DNA of 64,000 bases from Pontibacterium granulatum (lineage in GTDB: Bacteria > Pseudomonadota > Gammaproteobacteria > Pseudomonadales > Balneatricaceae). Position numbers and translations under genes: made by a program. The stretch is from contig NZ_JASBRH010000001.1 in the NCBI RefSeq assembly GCF_029961155.1, positions 1-64,000 of the forward strand, read 5' to 3'. A model generated the notes under the pieces. The model searched no databases. It was given only the letters and a program-made list of their open reading frames with translations, and was not told where the DNA came from. Each line of letters starts with the position of its first letter. The stretch's first letter is position 1. Shown here piece by piece: positions 20,363 to 27,363 of this stretch.

Positions 20363-21040
20363 ATGAACCAGCCACTGGAAGCGGTACTGTTCGACCTGGA
20401 CGGTACCCTGCTGGATACGGCACCTGATTTTCACTGGGTGATCAATAAGTTACTACAGGAAGAGAACCGCTCACCGATATCGTTGGAGTTTCTGCGCCAG
20501 CATGTTTCCAACGGTGCCCGAGCGATGGTCTGCGCCGCCTTCGAAATCGAGATCGACAACGACCGTTTTGGCGAGCTGCACCAGCGCATGCTGGATCTCT
20601 ACCTGCAGCATCTGGATGTGCACACGGCGCCCTTCAATGGCATCAGCGACCTGCTCAACTGGCTCGACCAACAACAGATCCCATGGGGCATCGTGACTAA
20701 CAAACCGGAACTCTATACGCTACCGGTTATGCGAGGACTGAACTTGCACGACCGCGCTGGCAGCATTATCTGCCCGGATCATGTCACCGAGCGCAAACCC
20801 CATCCGGAGCCACTATTTCTGGCGTGCACCCAAATCGGCTGCACACCTGAGAACACGCTCTACGTAGGTGATCATATCCGTGATATTGAGAGCGGCCGCC
20901 GCGCCGGAATGCACACCATCGCTGCGTGCTATGGCTATATCGACGCCGATACCAATACCCTGGACTGGGAAGCTGATCACTACGTGGACTGTGCATCGGA
21001 AATTAAGCCCCTGCTACAATCAATCTACGCTTTAAATTAA
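20363..21040 (+). CDS. mupP: N-acetylmuramic acid 6-phosphate phosphatase (HAD family)
   Basis: A 225-residue HAD hydrolase. Motif I is DLDGTLLDT (from residue 11), motif II is IVTNKP, and motif IV is YVGDHIRDIESGRRAGM. It was long annotated as phosphoglycolate phosphatase (Gph). The position between ubiG and yciK is that of Pseudomonas MupP, which removes phosphate from MurNAc-6-phosphate in the cell wall recycling route that bypasses de novo UDP-MurNAc synthesis and gives intrinsic fosfomycin tolerance. That assignment is by synteny and similarity; the partner genes amgK and murU are not in this window. Confidence 0.85.
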   Translation: MNQPLEAVLFDLDGTLLDTAPDFHWVINKLLQEENRSPISLEFLRQHVSNGARAMVCAAFEIEIDNDRFGELHQRMLDLYLQHLDVHTAPFNGISDLLNWLDQQQIPWGIVTNKPELYTLPVMRGLNLHDRAGSIICPDHVTERKPHPEPLFLACTQIGCTPENTLYVGDHIRDIESGRRAGMHTIAACYGYIDADTNTLDWEADHYVDCASEIKPLLQSIYALN

Positions 21041-21052
21041 GGAACGGGACCC

Positions 21053-21793
21053 ATGTTTGATTACCAAGCTCCTGAACAACTCCTCGAGGGCCGCATCATT
21101 CTGGTCACCGGCGCAGGCGACGGCATTGGCCGCGCTGCGGCCAAAACCTATGCCGCTCACGGCGCCACCGTTGTATTGCTAGGCCGCACGTTAGAAAAAC
21201 TCGAAAGCCTTTACGATGAGATTGAAGCAGCCGGTTATCCACAGCCTGCGATTGTCCCATTGAATCTGGAAAGCGCGACCGAGCACGAGTACATGGAGCT
21301 GGCCAATACGCTGGAGCAGGAGTTCGGTCGCCTGGACGGCCTGCTGAACAACGCCGGATCGCTGGGTGTTCGCACGTCCATTGAAACTTACGACCCAACC
21401 ATCTGGAATCAGGTGATGCAGGTTAATGTCAACGCATCTTTTATGCTGACCCAAGCCCTGCTGCCACTGCTGCAGGAATCCGATGACGCCTCCATTGTGT
21501 TCACGTCCTCCGGCGTGGGCCGTAAAGGTCGTGCATATTGGGGCGCGTATGCAGTATCCAAGTTTGCCACTGAAGGCCTGATGCAGGTCATGGCTGACGA
21601 GCTGGAAAACACCAGCCCCATCCGTGTGAACTGCATCAACCCGGGTGCCACCCGCACTCAAATGCGGGTCACAGCGTATCCAGGTGAACCGCCTCAGACC
21701 AACCCGACACCGGAAGAGATCATGCCGGTCTACCTCTATCTGATGGGGGAAGACAGCAAAGAGGTTAACGGCCAGTCACTGAACGCCCAGTAA
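21053..21793 (+). CDS. yciK: YciK family short-chain dehydrogenase
   Basis: A 246-residue SDR oxidoreductase. The cofactor loop is VTGAGDGIGRAAAKTYA, and the catalytic Ser-Tyr-Lys set is in FTSSGVGRKGRAYWGAYAVSK. NNAGSLG is also present. The substrate of YciK is unknown. It starts 12 bases after mupP and forms a three-gene operon with it and ubiG, closed by a strong terminator. Confidence 0.93.
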   Translation: MFDYQAPEQLLEGRIILVTGAGDGIGRAAAKTYAAHGATVVLLGRTLEKLESLYDEIEAAGYPQPAIVPLNLESATEHEYMELANTLEQEFGRLDGLLNNAGSLGVRTSIETYDPTIWNQVMQVNVNASFMLTQALLPLLQESDDASIVFTSSGVGRKGRAYWGAYAVSKFATEGLMQVMADELENTSPIRVNCINPGATRTQMRVTAYPGEPPQTNPTPEEIMPVYLYLMGEDSKEVNGQSLNAQ

Positions 21794-21808
21794 TCTCAGC
21801 ACCAGACA

Positions 21809-21838
21809 CAAAAAAGCAGCCATAAGGCTGCTTTTTTT
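21809..21838. terminator. Bidirectional terminator between yciK and rluB
   Basis: AAAAAAGCAGCC and GGCTGCTTTTTTT pair around a short loop between the two convergent genes. A and T runs on both sides let it work in either direction. Confidence 0.9.
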
Positions 21839-21859
21839 ATTGGACGACATTCAGAACAA

Positions 21860-22705
21860 TCAGTCCTGACGACGCTTACGATCCTCAGAGCGGCGGGTGC
21901 GCTGACGCTTATAGCGACGCTTCATCTGCTCTTTCTCAGCAATCGACAAGGAACGTGACTTCTTCGGCGCCACCTCCATCATCTTGCTCAGCTCCTTCAC
22001 CTCTTTTGGCGTCATCTCACGCCAGGTGCCTGCACGTACATCACTCGGCAGGAAAACCGGGCCATAACGCACACGTTTCAGACGGCTAACCTGCAGCCCT
22101 TGTGATTCCCAAAGGCGACGCACTTCACGGTTACGCCCTTCCATGACTACACAATGGAACCACTTGTTCGCACCTTCGCCGTCGAAGTACCGCACATCGG
22201 TAAAGCGTGCCATACCGTCTTCCAGCAGCACCCCCTCGGTCAGGGTCTGCAAGGTATTGTCTTCCACTTCACCCAAAATGCGTACCGCATATTCACGGTC
22301 GATATTGGCCGATGGGTGCATCAGGGCGTTTGCCAGTTCACCGTCAGTGGTAAACAGCAGCAAGCCGGAGGTATTAATATCCAGACGACCTATAGCAATC
22401 CAGCGCCCCTCTTTAAGTGGCGGCAGGTGACGGAATACCGTTGCCCGTCCTTCAGGATCATGACGGGTGCAGATCTCACCCACCGGTTTGTTGTAAATCA
22501 GCACTCGGCGCGTGGCATCTTTGCCAAACACCAGCTTTACTTCGTGACCATCGACCTTAACCACATCCTGCGGTCCGATGCGGTCACCCAAAGTCGCTTT
22601 TTCGTTATTTACGATAACACGACCGTCTTGTATCCAACGCTCCATCTCACGACGTGAGCCAATTCCAGAGCGCGCCAAAACTTTATGCAGCTTTTCATCA
22701 GCCAT
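21860..22705 (-). CDS. rluB: 23S rRNA pseudouridine(2605) synthase
   Basis: A 281-residue pseudouridine synthase of the RsuA/RluB/E/F group. An S4 RNA-binding domain (residues 3-50, KVLARSGIGSRREMERWI) precedes the catalytic domain with the active aspartate in GRLDINTSGLLLFT. The C terminus is a basic tail (KRRYKRQRTRRSEDRKRR). It modifies U2605 in helix 90 of 23S rRNA. In many gammaproteobacteria scpAB lie just upstream; here an H-NS-family gene does. Confidence 0.94.
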   Translation of the reverse strand: MADEKLHKVLARSGIGSRREMERWIQDGRVIVNNEKATLGDRIGPQDVVKVDGHEVKLVFGKDATRRVLIYNKPVGEICTRHDPEGRATVFRHLPPLKEGRWIAIGRLDINTSGLLLFTTDGELANALMHPSANIDREYAVRILGEVEDNTLQTLTEGVLLEDGMARFTDVRYFDGEGANKWFHCVVMEGRNREVRRLWESQGLQVSRLKRVRYGPVFLPSDVRAGTWREMTPKEVKELSKMMEVAPKKSRSLSIAEKEQMKRRYKRQRTRRSEDRKRRQD

Positions 22706-22771
22706 GTCAGACGCTCCAACATATCATTGATAATGAGATCAGCGAGGGCCGGCATGCCCACGCCTCAATAA

Positions 22772-22806
22772 ACAAAAAAAGCCCGCAGGGAACATCCCCG
22801 CGAGCT
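22772..22806 (-). terminator. Terminator downstream of the H-NS-family gene
   Basis: On the minus strand AGCTCGCGGGGA and TCCCTGCGGGCT form a long, slightly imperfect stem followed by seven T. It separates the H-NS gene from rluB. Confidence 0.85.
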
Positions 22807-22834
22807 TCTCTATTCTACCAGAACGAAGCGCAAA

Positions 22835-23224
22835 TTATTTGATCAGGCAATCTTCTTTTGTGTTGCCTTTATCAAAGAACTTCTGAAAAGCGACAGGTGT
22901 ACGGCCGCGGCCGGACCATTCGTGCGTAACACCTTCGTCGTCCGTAATACGGTATTTCGGCTGGACTTTTTTCTTCGGCGCAACGTCTATGGCACCCAAA
23001 AGATCCTCCAGATCGATACCCGCGTCCTTCATAGTTTGGCGGATTACATCGATTTTCTCTTCACGAGCCTGTCTTGCAGCTTCAGCTGCTTCCTCTTCCG
23101 CGCGCTTGTCGTCAGCAATCTCTTTCAAATCTGCCAGTACTTTTTCAATTTCTTCTACAGACAGGTCAGCGCATTGCTTACGCAGAGAGTTCTTACGAGT
23201 CAGCGTTTTTAGGAAATCGGACAT
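22835..23224 (-). CDS. H-NS family nucleoid protein
   Basis: A 129-residue H-NS/StpA-type protein. The N-terminal half is a charged coiled coil (oligomerisation), and the C-terminal domain, YRITDDEGVTHEWSGRGRTP followed by a lysine and acidic end, matches the H-NS DNA-binding domain. The minor-groove hook is GRGR here, where E. coli H-NS has QGR. It binds AT-rich DNA and silences it. The ATG at 23224 is used because GGTGA lies 8 bases upstream; a GTG at 23236 would add four residues. The upstream DNA is very AT-rich, in keeping with autoregulation (inference). It is not of the MvaT type found in Pseudomonas. Confidence 0.92.
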   Translation of the reverse strand: MSDFLKTLTRKNSLRKQCADLSVEEIEKVLADLKEIADDKRAEEEAAEAARQAREEKIDVIRQTMKDAGIDLEDLLGAIDVAPKKKVQPKYRITDDEGVTHEWSGRGRTPVAFQKFFDKGNTKEDCLIK

Positions 23225-23293
23225 TTTTCTGTTCACCAATAATTCAATGTAAATACGTGGATAACTTTATAGTTAATAGATTAGAAAAAATCC

Positions 23294-23333
23294 AAAAAAA
23301 AAGCGAAAAAAAATTCATTTTTTTCGCTTTTTT
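23294..23333 (-). terminator. A/T-run hairpin between yciO and the H-NS gene
   Basis: A long inverted repeat made of A-run, GCG, A-run against T-run, CGC, T-run, with a loop of about four bases. It lies 37 bases after the yciO stop and probably terminates that transcript. It also makes a stiff A-tract region of the kind H-NS prefers. Confidence 0.7.
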
Positions 23334-23369
23334 GTATTTCGCTAAAAATACAGCAGAAATTTAATAAAA

Positions 23370-23987
23370 TTACAGCCCTTCAAGCGAGCCCGCACCCTCT
23401 CGGATAACTTCCGGCGTATCATCGACCAGGTTTACAACTGTGGTTGGCTCTATACCACAATAACCACCATCAATAACCAGATCCACCTGATGTTGCAGTA
23501 CATCACGAATTTCATAAGGATCCATCATAGGATCAGCTTCACCCGGCAATATTAACGATGTACTCATAATGGGTTCACCCAGTTCCCGCATCAACTCAAG
23601 TGCTATTTCATTTTCAGGGATACGCAAGCCAATCGTACGGCGTTTAGGATGTAATAGCCGACGAGGCACTTCTGAGGTCGCTTTCAATATAAAGGTATAA
23701 GCACCCGGCGTATGAGATTTAAGTATACGGTAGGACTGGTTACCTACCTTTGCGTAGGTACCAATCTCGCTCAGATCGCGGCATACCAGGGTAAAGTTAT
23801 GTTTATCATCTAACTGACGTATGCGCTTGATTCTTTCTAGTGCATTTTTATCACCTAGATGACACCCCAGGGCATACGCACTGTCGGTCGGGTAAACAAT
23901 CACACCACCACTATTAATGATCTCAACCGCTTGTTTAATAAGTCGTTTCTGCGGGTTTTCCGGATGAATCTGAAAGAACTGGCTCAC
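23370..23987 (-). CDS. yciO: Sua5/YciO/YrdC family protein
   Basis: A 205-residue member of the threonylcarbamoyl-AMP synthase fold. It starts with INSGGVIVYPTDSAYALGCH and KRIRQLDDKHNFTLVC, the nucleotide and substrate pocket, and resembles YciO more than TsaC because of the length and the KRRTIGLRIP motif. YciO proteins are related to TsaC, which makes the tRNA t6A precursor, but YciO itself was not able to replace it fully in E. coli. It lies next to the PHP-domain gene as usual. Confidence 0.92.
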   Translation of the reverse strand: MSQFFQIHPENPQKRLIKQAVEIINSGGVIVYPTDSAYALGCHLGDKNALERIKRIRQLDDKHNFTLVCRDLSEIGTYAKVGNQSYRILKSHTPGAYTFILKATSEVPRRLLHPKRRTIGLRIPENEIALELMRELGEPIMSTSLILPGEADPMMDPYEIRDVLQHQVDLVIDGGYCGIEPTTVVNLVDDTPEVIREGAGSLEGL

Positions 23988-24036
23988 AGCTGCTATCCAC
24001 GTCAGTTATATTAGCGCCAGTTTACCCTGTTCTTGC

Positions 24037-24888
24037 CTACGCCTGAAGCAACTTTGCCAACACGTGATTGGAATCATCCAGAACCGGAGGAAATTTACCA
24101 ATATCGGTCCATCCATAGGATGGCGAGTGAAAATCACTGCCCGCAGAGATCATAATGTCCATTTTACGCGCTAAACGTTCCAGCTCTGCCTGGTGGTTTG
24201 GTGAGATTCCAGTATATGAAGCCTCTATGGCAGTTCCACCTTCTGATACAAAGTCAGTTACAACAGATCGTATTTTTGTGAATGTCATCTTGTATTTAGT
24301 CGGATGAGCGAGCACCGCCTCACCACCAGCACCTTTAATGACTGCAATTGCTTCCTCAAAACCCGGCCAGTCCATTTTTACATCGCCAGTTTTACCGGCA
24401 CCCAGATATTGCTTAAACGCAGCCTGCTCACTGTTAACCGCACCTATATCAACCAACGCTTTAGCTATATGCGGGCGACCGATAATTGCATCAGCCGCGT
24501 GTATTTTAACCGCCGCGCAAAGTGCCTCTCGTGATATTCCGGCTTTAATCAGACGTTCACATATCTTATCTGCGCGTTTCTGACGTAGTTCATTTAGCCT
24601 CCGGAGATAACTGTTTAAATTGCAATCAGCCGGATCTACACCCAGCCCCACGATATGAAGCATGCGGTTATTCCAGTTTGCCGTTAGTTCAAGCCCCGGA
24701 ATGAACTTAAGCAGTTCATTCTTTTGCTCAATAATCTTCTTCACACCGTTCAGTGTGTCATGATCAGTAAGGGACAACACCTCGACCCTTCTATCAAGCG
24801 CTCTCTGCAAAAGCTCTTCGGGCGGTAAGCTACCGTCAGATGCGGTACTGTGACAATGGAGATCATATTTTGGGAATAGAGTAGACAT
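24037..24888 (-). CDS. rnm: PHP-domain phosphoesterase, RNase AM / YciV
   Basis: A 283-residue PHP protein. Metal ligands are visible: DLHCHSTASDG (residues 9-19), LTDHDT (near 40), ELTANW, and the C-terminal SDFHSP. YciV (RnaAM, once TrpH) is a 5'-3' exoribonuclease that trims 5' ends of rRNA and also hydrolyses 3',5'-bisphosphonucleotides. The gene lies between yciO and the divergent yciB, the normal order. Confidence 0.9.
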   Translation of the reverse strand: MSTLFPKYDLHCHSTASDGSLPPEELLQRALDRRVEVLSLTDHDTLNGVKKIIEQKNELLKFIPGLELTANWNNRMLHIVGLGVDPADCNLNSYLRRLNELRQKRADKICERLIKAGISREALCAAVKIHAADAIIGRPHIAKALVDIGAVNSEQAAFKQYLGAGKTGDVKMDWPGFEEAIAVIKGAGGEAVLAHPTKYKMTFTKIRSVVTDFVSEGGTAIEASYTGISPNHQAELERLARKMDIMISAGSDFHSPSYGWTDIGKFPPVLDDSNHVLAKLLQA

Positions 24889-24952
24889 GACTGTTTATAA
24901 CTGACCTTGGCAACCTTATACTCTAGACTTTACCAGATATTCAGCAGGCGCT

Positions 24953-25498
24953 ATGAAACTACTCCTCGATTTTCTTCCGGTCATCATCTTCTTTGCCGTA
25001 TATAAAGCCACGGATGACATCATCATAGCCACTGCAGTGCTGATTCCCGCGACACTGCTGCAGATGCTCTATACCTGGATTCGTACCCACACGATCGAAA
25101 AGATGCAGTTGGTAACACTGGTACTTGTGGTTATCTTGGGCGGTGCGACAGTACTGCTGCAGGACAAGACCTTTATCCAATGGAAGCCAACCGTCGTAAA
25201 CTGGCTGTTCGGTCTGGCTTTTCTCGGCAGCCAATTTATCGGCTCGAAACCGATTGTACAGCGAATCATGGAAAGCAATCTGGAACTACCCACTTTTGCG
25301 TGGCGTAACCTAAACTACGCTTGGGTCGTGTTTTTTATTGCCATGGGCATCCTTAATCTCATCGTTGCCTACAACTTCAGCGAGGAGACTTGGGTAAACT
25401 TTAAGCTGTTTGGCATGCTTGGCCTGACATTGATATTTATTCTGGCGCAAGGACTGTACCTATCGCGTCATATCCAAAACACCGATAACCAAGACTAA
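24953..25498 (+). CDS. yciB: Inner membrane septation protein YciB
   Basis: A 181-residue integral membrane protein with five predicted helices. It has the family start [18 protein letters not shown] and the central [15 protein letters not shown]. Known as IspZ or septation protein A, it interacts with division and elongation proteins in enteric bacteria. It is divergent from the PHP gene with only 64 bases between them, and is followed 13 bases later by yciI. Confidence 0.95.
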   Translation: MKLLLDFLPVIIFFAVYKATDDIIIATAVLIPATLLQMLYTWIRTHTIEKMQLVTLVLVVILGGATVLLQDKTFIQWKPTVVNWLFGLAFLGSQFIGSKPIVQRIMESNLELPTFAWRNLNYAWVVFFIAMGILNLIVAYNFSEETWVNFKLFGMLGLTLIFILAQGLYLSRHIQNTDNQD

Positions 25499-25511
25499 TC
25501 GGAGCACGACT

Positions 25512-25811
25512 GTGTATTACGTTATTTTTGCCGAAGATGTAGAAAACAGCCTTGAGAACCGCCTGAAGTCTCGCCCGGCCCATCTGGAGCGCCTTGAAGA
25601 GCTCAAGCAGCAGGGCCGTTTGTTTGCCGCCGGCCCGCTGCCTGCCATCGATTCTGAAGATCCCGGCGAAGCAGGCTTTACCGGCAGTTTGGTTATTGCT
25701 GAGTTTGATTCACTGGATGCGGCGCAAGCCTGGGCCGACGCCGATCCATATTTCGCCGCTGGCGTATATAAAAAGGTAACCGTAAAGCCGTATAAAAAAG
25801 TTCTGCCCTGA
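25512..25811 (+). CDS. yciI: YciI family protein
   Basis: A 99-residue YCII-domain protein with a ferredoxin-like fold. The conserved His-Asp pair is in [15 protein letters not shown] and the Asp in [13 protein letters not shown]. The function is unknown; some relatives are dehydrochlorinases. The start is GTG at 25512, with GGAGCACGAC upstream as ribosome site. It is co-transcribed with yciB. Confidence 0.93.
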   Translation: MYYVIFAEDVENSLENRLKSRPAHLERLEELKQQGRLFAAGPLPAIDSEDPGEAGFTGSLVIAEFDSLDAAQAWADADPYFAAGVYKKVTVKPYKKVLP

Positions 25812-25907
25812 AACCAAAGAAGAGTTTCAGTAACCGCTCAGTTAGCAGTAGCACTACATAAGAACCTGCTTAATTAGGAGTACTCAAACCCACTGTTCAG
25901 TTTGAGT
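25808..25907 (+). other. Two hairpins between yciI and the OmpA-like gene
   Basis: CTGAAAC and GTTTCAG (25808-25830) overlap the yciI stop but lack a T-run. ACTCAAAC and GTTTGAGT (25882-25889 and 25900-25907) form a perfect 8-bp dyad about 67 bases before the next ATG. The second could be an operator or an mRNA leader structure. Confidence 0.4.
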
Positions 25908-25973
25908 TAAGCGCGGTGAAGGTGTACTTCGCATACTGCAATTTATTCATCCGCCAAGTACAAGGAAAGAAAC

Positions 25974-26594
25974 ATGAAAAAGATCGCAATCGCTTCAGGC
26001 ATTCTTCTGGCAGCCGCTGCAATGACTGCTCAGGCTCACCCAGAACACGAAGGCTACGTAACTCAAACAAACGATACTATCTGGCGCACAGGTTTTGGCG
26101 AATGCTGGCGTAACGGCTTCTGGAAAGAAGAGGATGCAATGCACGCTATTGAAGGCTGTGACGGCTACCAAAAGCCTGTCGTTGCTGAGCCTGCACCCGC
26201 ACCGGCACCAGCCCCAGCTCCAAAACCTGTTGTTAAAAACATTCAGGTGACCGAACAACACATCGTATACTTCGACTTCGACAGCACTGAAGTCAAAAGC
26301 GTTGCAGAGATCACCTCTTACGTTGCTGGCTTGACTAAACTGGAAGGCATCACTCTGAGCGGTCACGCGGACAAACTGGGCGCGAGCGAGTACAACCTGG
26401 CGCTGTCTCGCAAACGTGTCAACGCTGTCGCTGACGCACTGGTAGAGGGTGGTGTTGATCGCGGCCTGATCACTACTGATTACCAGGGCGAAACCAAGCC
26501 TGTTAAAGCCTGTGCCAAAGACACCAAAACCTGTCTGGCGGAAAACCGTCGTGTAGAAGTCACCATCAACGGCGTAAAACAGGTTCAGCAGTAA
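25974..26594 (+). CDS. OmpA-family outer membrane / periplasmic protein
   Basis: A 206-residue exported protein. Residues 1-21 are a signal peptide (cleavage after AQA). Residues 22-63 contain two cysteines (GECW and EGCDGY) and aromatic residues. A proline-alanine linker (APAPAPAPAPKP) follows. Residues about 90-200 are an OmpA C-terminal domain with YFDFDSTEV and NLALSRKRVNAVADAL, which binds peptidoglycan. There is no eight-strand barrel, so it is probably a periplasmic wall-binding protein, not a porin. AAGGAAAG lies 7 bases upstream. A terminator follows. Confidence 0.92.
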   Translation: MKKIAIASGILLAAAAMTAQAHPEHEGYVTQTNDTIWRTGFGECWRNGFWKEEDAMHAIEGCDGYQKPVVAEPAPAPAPAPAPKPVVKNIQVTEQHIVYFDFDSTEVKSVAEITSYVAGLTKLEGITLSGHADKLGASEYNLALSRKRVNAVADALVEGGVDRGLITTDYQGETKPVKACAKDTKTCLAENRRVEVTINGVKQVQQ

Positions 26595-26603
26595 TCTGTT
26601 TCG

Positions 26604-26629
26604 GAGGGGCCTCGCGCCCCTCTATCTCT
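26604..26629 (+). terminator. Hairpin after the OmpA-like gene
   Basis: GAGGGGC and GCCCCTC pair around five bases, starting 9 bases after the stop. It is followed by TATCTCTT, a weak T-run. Confidence 0.7.
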
Positions 26630-26904
26630 TATTAGATACGCACTTATGAAGCCCCCTCAGCTCCGTGTTCACGGCATTATTTCTGCTATTGAGCTTGAGG
26701 CCCCATTGATTGTAAACAACTACCGGGAACAAATAGTGTGTATCAATTGCATCATGGAGAGAGCCTGCATAGCCGAGACTATGGTGAATCTCAGCAATCC
26801 TGCCGGTGGGATACTCTGTACGAAAGGGAAAAGGAAGACGCTATTATGACTAGCCTGCTCTCCGCCCCCGCTTTGCAACAAAAAAACTACTTCTACCTAG
26901 GCCC
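26630..26904 (+). other. Region between the OmpA-like gene and the rhodanese; possible leader ORFs
   Basis: The stretch has no recognisable gene. A 67-codon frame (26646-26849) has no ribosome site and no known relatives to my eye. A 20-codon frame starts at ATG 26846 with GGAAG before it and ends at 26908, so its stop overlaps the rhodanese ATG (ATGA). The 67-codon frame ends in the same way on the 20-codon start. This could be a translational coupling chain, or chance. Confidence 0.3.
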
Positions 26905-27264
26905 ATGAAATTACCCCGCTGGCTGGAGTGGATCCCTCTGGGCCGAGTTGAGGCAATCGATCCTGCAAAGCCGCCTTGCCCCGCCAACGCACTGGCAGAA
27001 CATTTCTACCTACTTGACGTACGCACCTACGCTGAATGGTCGCAAAGCCGCATTCGCGGCAGCATCAATGTACCGCTGCACCGCTTCTCCTTACCCTCTC
27101 TGGATCTGGATACGATCAACAAGCCCGTGATCTGTATCTGCCTCAGCGCCCACCGCAGTACACCGGCGGTACGCAAACTACGCCGCGCAGGTATCGAAGC
27201 CTACGAACTCAAAGGCGGCATGCTGAACTGGTGGCGCTTGGACCTGCCAACCGAAAAAAGTTAA
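26905..27264 (+). CDS. Rhodanese-like domain protein
   Basis: A 119-residue single rhodanese domain. It has the CH2A-type motif YLLDVRTYAEWSQSRIRGSINVPL and the active loop CLSAHRS, with the catalytic cysteine near residue 78, and ends with YELKGGMLNWWR. Such proteins carry persulfide sulfur from thiosulfate or other donors to acceptors. No sulfur-metabolism partner is adjacent. Its own ribosome site is weak, so translation may be coupled to the short upstream frame. Confidence 0.88.
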   Translation: MKLPRWLEWIPLGRVEAIDPAKPPCPANALAEHFYLLDVRTYAEWSQSRIRGSINVPLHRFSLPSLDLDTINKPVICICLSAHRSTPAVRKLRRAGIEAYELKGGMLNWWRLDLPTEKS

Positions 27265-27313
27265 GCGATCATTGCTATCGCCGGTGCCTCCCGATACAGC
27301 AAAATCTGTCCAC

Positions 27314-27340
27314 AAAAAAGGCGACCCGAAGGTCGCCTTT
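27314..27340. terminator. Terminator between the rhodanese and purL
   Basis: AAAAAAGGCGACC and GGTCGCCTTT pair with a 4-base loop between the two convergent genes. The A-run favours the leftward (purL) direction. Confidence 0.88.
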
Positions 27341-27363
27341 CTTAGTGCACCAGATTGGCTGAC

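Noticed and set aside
26646-26849. 67-residue protein after the OmpA-like gene as a real gene
   Set aside because: No ribosome site, no recognisable motif and no bias like its neighbours; kept only as part of the possible leader chain.
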